From Brachyhypopomus gauderio (taxonomy: Eukaryota; Chordata; Actinopteri; Gymnotiformes; Hypopomidae), in assembly GCF_052324685.1 (NCBI RefSeq), contig NW_027506919.1, positions 179,314-243,313 of the forward strand: DNA of 64,000 nucleotides, written 5' to 3'. The translations under genes and the position numbers were made by a program. The notes beneath the pieces are model-generated. The model was not told where the DNA came from, ran no database searches, and saw only the letters and a list, made by a program, of their open reading frames with translations. Within the stretch, counting starts at the first letter, position 1. Each line of letters begins with the position of its first letter. Shown here in pieces: positions 60,187-64,000 of this stretch.

Positions 60187-61612
60187 TGGCGCGGCGCCAT
60201 GGCTTAGCTGGTCATAGTGCCTGTCTAGTAAACAGGAAGTCCTGGGTTCAAATCCCAGCGGTTCCTTTCTATTATGTAAGCAGTTGTTAGGTCATGACAT
60301 TCAGCCTCATGCTGAAGAGCAACTGTCAAAACTTTAACACATACTGGGCTCTGTGGCGCAATGGATAGCGCATTGGACTTCTAGACGCAGGTGTGTGGCC
60401 ATTCAAAGGTTGTGGGTTCGAGTCCCACCAGAGTCATTTTTTCTTTGAAAACAACAAAATTCATCGCTCCTCACTAATGACACCAATCCACAGTAAAAAG
60501 TCATGGCGCGGCGTCGCGGCTTAGCTGGTCATAGCGCCTGTCTAGTAAACAGGAAGTCCTGGGTTCAAATCCCAGCGGTGCCTTTCCTTTATGTAAGCAG
60601 TTGTTAGGTCATGACATTTAGCCTCCTGCTGAAGAGCAACTGTCAAAACTTTAACACATACTGGGCTCTGTGGCGCAATGGATAGCGCATTGGACTTCTA
60701 GACGCAGGTGTGTGGCCATTCAAAGGTTGTGGGCTTAAGTCCCACCAGAGTCATTTTTTCTTTGAAAACAACAAAATTCATCGCTCCTCACTAATGACAC
60801 CAATGCACAGTCAAAAGCCATGGCGCGGCGCCATGGCTTAGCTGGTCATAGCGCCTGTCTAGTAAACAGGAAGTCCTGGGTTCAAATCCCAGCGGTGCCT
60901 TTCTATTATGTAAGCAGTTGTTAGGTCATGACATTCAGCCTCATGCTGAAGAGCAACTGTCAAAATTTTAACACATACTGGGCTCTGTGGCGCAATGGAT
61001 AGCACATTGGACTTCTAGACGCAGGTGTGGCCATTCAAAGGTTGTGGGTTCGAGTCCCCCCAGAGTCGTTTTTTCTTTGAAAACAACAAAATTCATCGCT
61101 CCTCACTAATGACACCAATCCACAGTAAAAAGCCATGGCGTGGCGCCGTGGCTTAGCTGGTCATATCGCCTGTCTAGTAAAGAGGAAGTCCTGGGTTCAA
61201 ATCCCAGCGGTGCCTTTCCATTATGTAAGCAGTTGTTAGGTCATGACATTCAGCCTCATGCTGAAGAGCAACTGTCAAAACTTTAACACATACTGGGCTC
61301 TGTGACGCAATGGATAGCGCATTGGACTTCTAGACGCAGGTGTGTGGCCATTCAAAGGTTGTGGGTTCGAGTCCCACCAGAGTCATTTTTTCTTTGAAAA
61401 CAACAAAATTCATCGCTCCTCACTAATGACACCAATGCACAGTAAAAAGCCATGGCGCGGCGTCGTGGCTTAGCTGGTCATAGCGCCTGTCTAGTAAACA
61501 GGAAGTCCTGGGTTCAAATCCCAGCGGTGCCTTTCCTTTATGTAAGCAGTTGTTAGGTCATGACATTTAGCCTCCTGCTGAAGAGCAACTGTCAAAACTT
61601 TAACACATACTG

Positions 61613-61723
61613 GGCTCTGTGGCGCAATGGATAGCGCATTGGACTTCTAGACGCAGGTGTGTGGCCATTCAAAGGTTGTGGGTTCGAGGAAGGAAGTCCT
61701 GGGTTCAAATCCCAGCGGTGCCT
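61613..61723 (+). tRNA. Arg/Thr fusion tRNA gene, copy 9
   Basis: The only fusion whose Arg part has the normal A box and D stem (GCGC rather than GAGC), so it looks the fittest of the nine. It is preceded by the TTTAGC form of the linker. It lies 240 bp before the strand switch and is followed by GTAACCAG and a good Arg at 61804. Confidence 0.85.
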
Positions 61724-61949
61724 TTCTATTATGTAACCAGTTGTTAGGTCATGACATTCAGCCTCATGCTGAAGAGCAACTGTCAAAACTTTAACACATA
61801 CTGGGCTCTGTGGCGCAATGGATAGCGCATTGGACTTCTAGACGCAGGTGTGTGGCCATTCAAAGGTTGTGGGTTCGAGTCCCACCAGAGTCGTTTTTGC
61901 TTTGAAAACAACAAAATTCATCGCTCCTCACTAATGACACCAATCCACA

Positions 61950-61970
61950 GTAAAAAGCCATTTGAACCGC
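61950..61970. other. Strand-switch junction between convergent arrays
   Basis: The + strand spacer runs normally to AAAAAGCCAT (about 61961) and then meets the inverted Thr gene at ACCGCTGGG. The few bases TTGA at the join fit neither side, though TTTGAACC also occurs 14 bases further on inside the inverted Thr, so slippage or short templated insertion is possible. The inverted Thr has lost about five bases of its 3' acceptor strand. Confidence 0.85.
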
Positions 61971-62035
61971 TGGGATTTGAACCCAGGACTTCCTGTTTAC
62001 TAGACAGGCGCTATGACCAGCTAAGCCACGGCGCC
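61966..62035 (-). pseudogene. tRNA-Thr (AGT), 3' end cut by the strand switch
   Basis: Acceptor 5' strand, D arm, anticodon arm and T arm are normal, but the 3' acceptor strand ends at about CGGT and then runs into TTCAAATGG-type sequence, so the acceptor stem cannot close. Confidence 0.85.
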
Positions 62036-62041
62036 GCGCCA

Positions 62042-62122
62042 TGGGACTCGAACCCACAACCTTTGAATGGCCACACACCTGCGTCTAGAAGTCTAATGCG
62101 CTATCCATTGCGCCACAGAGCC
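62042..62122 (-). pseudogene. tRNA-Arg, 3'-truncated, G29A
   Basis: Same CCATGG join and ATTAGAC mark as the truncated copies on the + strand; shows that the inverted segment came from this array after the deletion arose. Confidence 0.9.
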
Positions 62123-62202
62123 CAGTATGTGTTAAAGTTTTGACAGTTGCTCTTCAGCAGGAGGCTAAATGTCATGACCTAACAACTGCTTACATAAAGG
62201 AA

Positions 62203-62276
62203 AGGCACTGCTGGGATTTGAACCCAGGACTTCCTGTATACTAGACAGGCGCTATGACCAGCTAAGCCACGGCGCC
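62203..62276 (-). tRNA. tRNA-Thr (AGT)
   Basis: Full length. The anticodon loop has A38T (CTAGTATACAGG) and the acceptor has CAGTGCC (C6 opposite A67), so probably weakened. Confidence 0.88.
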
Positions 62277-62349
62277 GCGCCATGGCTTTTTACTGTGCAT
62301 TGGTGTCATTAGTGAGGAGCAATGAATTTTGTTGTTTTCAAAGAAAAAA

Positions 62350-62439
62350 TGACTCGGGTGGGACTCGAACCCACAACCTTTGAATGGCCACACACCTGCG
62401 TCTAGAAGTCCAATGCGCTATCCATTGCGCCACAGAGCC
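62350..62439 (-). tRNA. tRNA-Arg (TCT), Q variant
   Basis: Full length with 17-base intron; acceptor GGCTCTG against CCGAGTC leaves U6 opposite C67. Discriminator A, then T6. Confidence 0.88.
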
Positions 62440-62519
62440 CAGTATGTGTTAAAGTTTTGACAGTTGCTCTTCAGCAGGAGGCTAAATGTCATGCCCTAAC
62501 AACTGCTTACATAAAGGAA

Positions 62520-62593
62520 AGGCACCGCTGGGATTTGAACCCAGGACTTCCTGTTTACTAGACAGGCGCTATGATCAGCTAAGCCACGGCGCC
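62520..62593 (-). tRNA. tRNA-Thr (AGT)
   Basis: Full length; one D-loop change (AGCTGATCAT). Its linker reads GGGCATGAC in place of GGTCATGAC, breaking the linker palindrome. Confidence 0.92.
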
Positions 62594-62666
62594 ACGCCAT
62601 GGCTGTTTACTGTGGATTGGTGTCATTAGTGAGGAGCGATGAATTTTGTTGTTTTCAAAGAAAAAA

Positions 62667-62756
62667 CGACTCTGGTGGGACTCGAACCCACAACCTTTGA
62701 ATGGCCACACACCAGCGTCTAGAAGTCCAATGCACTATCCATTGCGCCACAGAGCA
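62667..62756 (-). tRNA. tRNA-Arg (TCT), G1T
   Basis: T arm is normal. Base 1 is T (TGCTCTG), losing the G1-C72 pair. D stem reads GTGC on its 3' side, and the intron has GCTGG for GCAGG. Ends with discriminator G and T6. Confidence 0.86.
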
Positions 62757-62836
62757 CAGTATGTGTTAAAGTTTTGACAGTTGCTCTTCAGCATGAGGCT
62801 GAATGTCATGACCTAACAACTGCTTACATAATAGAA

Positions 62837-62910
62837 AGGCACCGCTGGGATTTGAACTCAGGACTTCCTGTTTACTAGACAGGCGCTATGACCAGCTAAG
62901 CCACGGCGCC
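62837..62910 (-). tRNA. tRNA-Thr (AGT)
   Basis: Full length; T stem CTGAG against CCCAG has one mismatch (G52A), and B box reads AGTTCAAATCC. Confidence 0.88.
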
Positions 62911-62983
62911 ACGCCATGGCTTGTTACTGTGGATTGGTGTCATTAGTGAGGAGCGATGAATTTTGTTGTTTTCAAAGAAAAAA

Positions 62984-63073
62984 CGACTCTGGGGGGACTC
63001 GAACCCACAACCTTTGAATGGCCACACACCTGCGTCTAGAAGTCCAATGCGCTATCCATTGCGCCACAGAGCA
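62984..63073 (-). tRNA. tRNA-Arg (TCT), G1T and M variant
   Basis: Base 1 is T as in the next gene downstream (62667-62756), and the T-stem 3' strand is CCCCC. Two stem defects, so probably inactive. Confidence 0.85.
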
Positions 63074-63153
63074 CAGTATGTGTTAAAGTTTTGACAGTTG
63101 CTCTTCAGCAGGAGGCTAAATGTCATGACCTAACAACTGCTTACATAAAGGAA

Positions 63154-63227
63154 AGGCACCGCTGGTATTTGAACCCAAGACTTCCTGTTTACTAGACAGG
63201 CGCTATGACCAGCTAAGCCACGGCGCC
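63154..63227 (-). tRNA. tRNA-Thr (AGT), T-stem defects
   Basis: Full length but T stem TTGGG against ACCAG has lost G53-C61 and weakened 49-65; B box ends ATACC. Likely poor. Confidence 0.86.
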
Positions 63228-63300
63228 GCGCCATGGCTTTTTACTGTGCATTGGTGTCATTAGTGAGGAGCGATGAATTTTGTTGTTTTCAAAGAAAAAA

Positions 63301-63390
63301 CAACTCTGGTGGGACTCGAACCCACAACCTTTGAATGGCCACACACCTGCATCTAGAAGTCCAATGCGCTATCCATTGCGCCACAGAGCC
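63301..63390 (-). tRNA. tRNA-Arg (TCT)
   Basis: T arm normal; acceptor end CAGAGTT gives a G1-U72 pair; intron begins GATGC. T6 follows. Confidence 0.9.
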
Positions 63391-63470
63391 CAGTATGTGT
63401 TAAAGTTTTGACAGTTGCTCTTCAGCATGAGGCTGAATGTCATGACCTAACAACTGCTTACATAATAGAA

Positions 63471-63544
63471 AGGCACCGCTGGGATTTGAACCCAGGACTT
63501 CCTGTTTACTAGACAGGCGATATGACCAGCTAAGCCACGGCGCC
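63471..63544 (-). tRNA. tRNA-Thr (AGT)
   Basis: Full length; one change near the D stem (CATATCGCC), as in Thr 61142. The rest matches the reference copy. Confidence 0.92.
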
Positions 63545-63617
63545 ACGCCATGGCTTTTTACTGTGGATTGGTGTCATTAGTGAGGAGCGATGAATTTTGT
63601 TGTTTTCAAAGAAAAAA

Positions 63618-63707
63618 CGACTCTGGTGGGACTCGAACCCACAACCTTTGAATGGCCACACACCTGCATCTAGAAGTCCAATGCGCTATCCATTGCGCCA
63701 CAGAGCC
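63618..63707 (-). tRNA. tRNA-Arg (TCT)
   Basis: Intact-looking full-length copy with intron start GATGC, discriminator G and T6. Confidence 0.93.
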
Positions 63708-63787
63708 CAGTATGTGTTAAAGTTTTGACAGTTGCTCTTCAGCAGGAGGCTAAATGTCATGACCTAACAACTGCTTACATAAAGGAA

Positions 63788-63861
63788 AGGCACTGCTGGG
63801 ACTTGAACCCAGGACTTCCTGTTTACTAGACAGGCGCTATGACCAGCTAAGCCACGGCGCC
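63788..63861 (-). tRNA. tRNA-Thr (AGT)
   Basis: Full length; T loop TTCAAGT and acceptor CAGTGCC (C6 opposite A67). Confidence 0.9.
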
Positions 63862-63934
63862 ACGCCATGGCTTTTTACTGTGGATTGGTGTCATTAGTGA
63901 GGAGCGATGAATTTTGTTGTTTTCAAAGAAAAAA

Positions 63935-64000
63935 CGACTCTGGTGGGACTCGAACCCACAACCTTTGAATGGCCACACACCTGCGTCTAGAAGTCCAATG
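63935..64000 (-). tRNA. tRNA-Arg (TCT), partial at window edge
   Basis: The 3' 66 bases of an intact-looking Arg copy (anticodon, intron, T arm, acceptor 3' strand). The 5' end lies beyond the window. Confidence 0.92.

Larger units (their letters stand above)
57801..60826 (+). repeat. Higher-order repeat C, partial copy 3
   Basis: Matches 53824-56849 at an offset of 3,977 bp (K, ok, ok, K, Thr fragment, ok, K, X, ok, K). Private differences include CAGTAATG for CACTAATG near 59281 and CTTTCACAC near 59777. Confidence 0.88.
3..61961 (+). repeat. Giant head-to-tail tRNA-Thr/tRNA-Arg array, 317-bp unit
   Basis: About 200 direct repeats of a cassette holding tRNA-Thr(AGT) and an intron-containing tRNA-Arg(TCT). 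Most neighbouring Thr starts are 317 bp apart (3, 320, 637, 954, 1271, 1588). Other spacings have clear causes: 318 (one extra T in the Arg terminator), 315 (15-base intron), 316 (single-base loss), 241 (76-bp deletion removing the Arg 3' end and spacer), 236 (that deletion enlarged by 5 bp). Nine units contain an Arg/Thr fusion that adds 191 bp. Copies differ by only a few bases, and the same private changes recur in distant units, which points to unequal exchange and gene conversion. There is no interrupting unique sequence, transposon or protein gene anywhere in it. Confidence 0.97.
57801..61961 (+). tRNA. Block 15: 13 Thr/Arg units ending at the strand switch
   Basis: Thr starts with Arg code: 57801 K, 58118 ok, 58435 ok, 58752 K, 59069 truncated Thr with Arg at 59155 (ok), 59318 ok, 59635 K, 59952 X, 60193 ok, 60510 K, 60827 M (15-base intron), 61142 ok, 61459 F. 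It closes with a solo Arg at 61804-61893 (ok) plus T5 and one full spacer. Arg 59472 has TTTT at 59535-59538. Arg 61296 has G to A in its A box (TGACGCAATGG). Thr 61142 has AAGAGG in place of AACAGG, damaging the anticodon stem. Confidence 0.92.
61966..64000 (-). repeat. Inverted continuation of the tRNA-Thr/tRNA-Arg array
   Basis: Same 317-bp cassette on the opposite strand, with Thr 5' ends at 62035, 62276, 62593, 62910, 63227, 63544 and 63861, and each Arg 154 bp further down the transcript (lower coordinate). It runs off the window. It carries variants also seen on the + strand: Arg cut after base 81, acceptor CCGAGTC, intron beginning GATGC, T-stem CCCCC. It also has private ones, such as Arg base 1 G to T in two units. 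It converges on the + array. Confidence 0.96.

Noticed and set aside
3-61961. tRNA-derived SINE family
   Set aside because: Units are strictly tandem, hold two complete tRNAs of different kinds, and lack a tRNA-unrelated body, poly-A or LINE-like tail and target-site duplications.
3-61961. CRISPR-like or other short-spacer repeat array
   Set aside because: The period is 317 bp, the whole unit is conserved, and no unique spacers are present.
61850-62143. Open frames of 97 (+) and 72 (-) codons across the strand switch
   Set aside because: They join tRNA sequence on one strand to antisense tRNA on the other; no coding signal beyond the accident of the junction.
61950-64000. Simple fold-back assembly error explaining the inverted part
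   Set aside because: The arms do not mirror each other unit by unit and the inverted part has private variants (Arg G1T twice, Thr A38T). Not excluded without reads, so kept as a check.
3-64000. Viral, LTR or DNA-transposon sequence, rRNA or 5S genes
   Set aside because: Nothing in the window departs from the tRNA cassette apart from a few bases at the strand switch.

Overview
The window is almost nothing but transfer RNA genes. From base 3 to about 61,961, a two-gene cassette (tRNA-Thr with anticodon AGT, then tRNA-Arg with anticodon TCT carrying a 17-base intron) repeats head to tail on the + strand about 200 times, with a basic period of 317 bp. At about 61,962 the orientation flips, and the same cassette continues on the - strand to the end of the window. 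No protein-coding gene is supported. By eye the + strand holds 193 full-length and 3 truncated Thr genes, 174 full-length and 22 3'-truncated Arg genes, and 9 Arg/Thr fusions. The - strand holds 6 complete and 1 partial Thr gene, 5 full-length Arg genes, 1 truncated Arg gene and 1 Arg gene cut by the window edge.

Organism: eukaryotic nuclear DNA. The intron lies right after the base 3' of the anticodon, the genes have internal A and B boxes, no CCA is encoded, and the Arg genes end at oligo-T. As I recall them, both mature sequences are close to the vertebrate Thr-AGT and Arg-TCT genes, so a vertebrate is likely. A teleost is my guess because very large tRNA clusters are known there, but the species cannot be fixed from this sequence.

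Layout of one unit with Thr start s: Thr s..s+73; an 80-base linker containing a two-stem hairpin; Arg s+154..s+243 (anticodon s+187..189, intron s+191..207); oligo-T from s+244; then about 73 bases to the next Thr. Only T3 runs occur between the Thr start and the Arg end in a typical unit, so the natural Pol III product may be a Thr-Arg dicistronic RNA. Block entries give every Thr start followed by a code for its Arg: ok = no defect seen in T arm or acceptor; T = C61A in the T stem; D = C11A in D stem/A box; U = C56T in the T loop; K = T loop changed to CTTAAG; Q = acceptor 3' strand CCGAGTC; M = T-stem 3' strand CCCCC; X = Arg cut after base 81; F = Arg/Thr fusion.

The array has clear higher-order structure. 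Bases 5,719-23,579 hold six versions of one cassette series, each beginning ok-U-DT-Q. Bases 26-31 kb alternate ok and K units. Bases 31.4-34.4 kb contain a 1,826-bp duplication. Bases 36.9-40.0 kb repeat bases 0.3-3.4 kb. Bases 43,442-56,849 are two 6,704-bp higher-order repeats, and 57,801-60,826 is a partial third copy. Thr copies are mostly intact, while about two thirds of full-length Arg copies carry a T-arm or acceptor change. All counts and classes were read by eye and may be off by a few.
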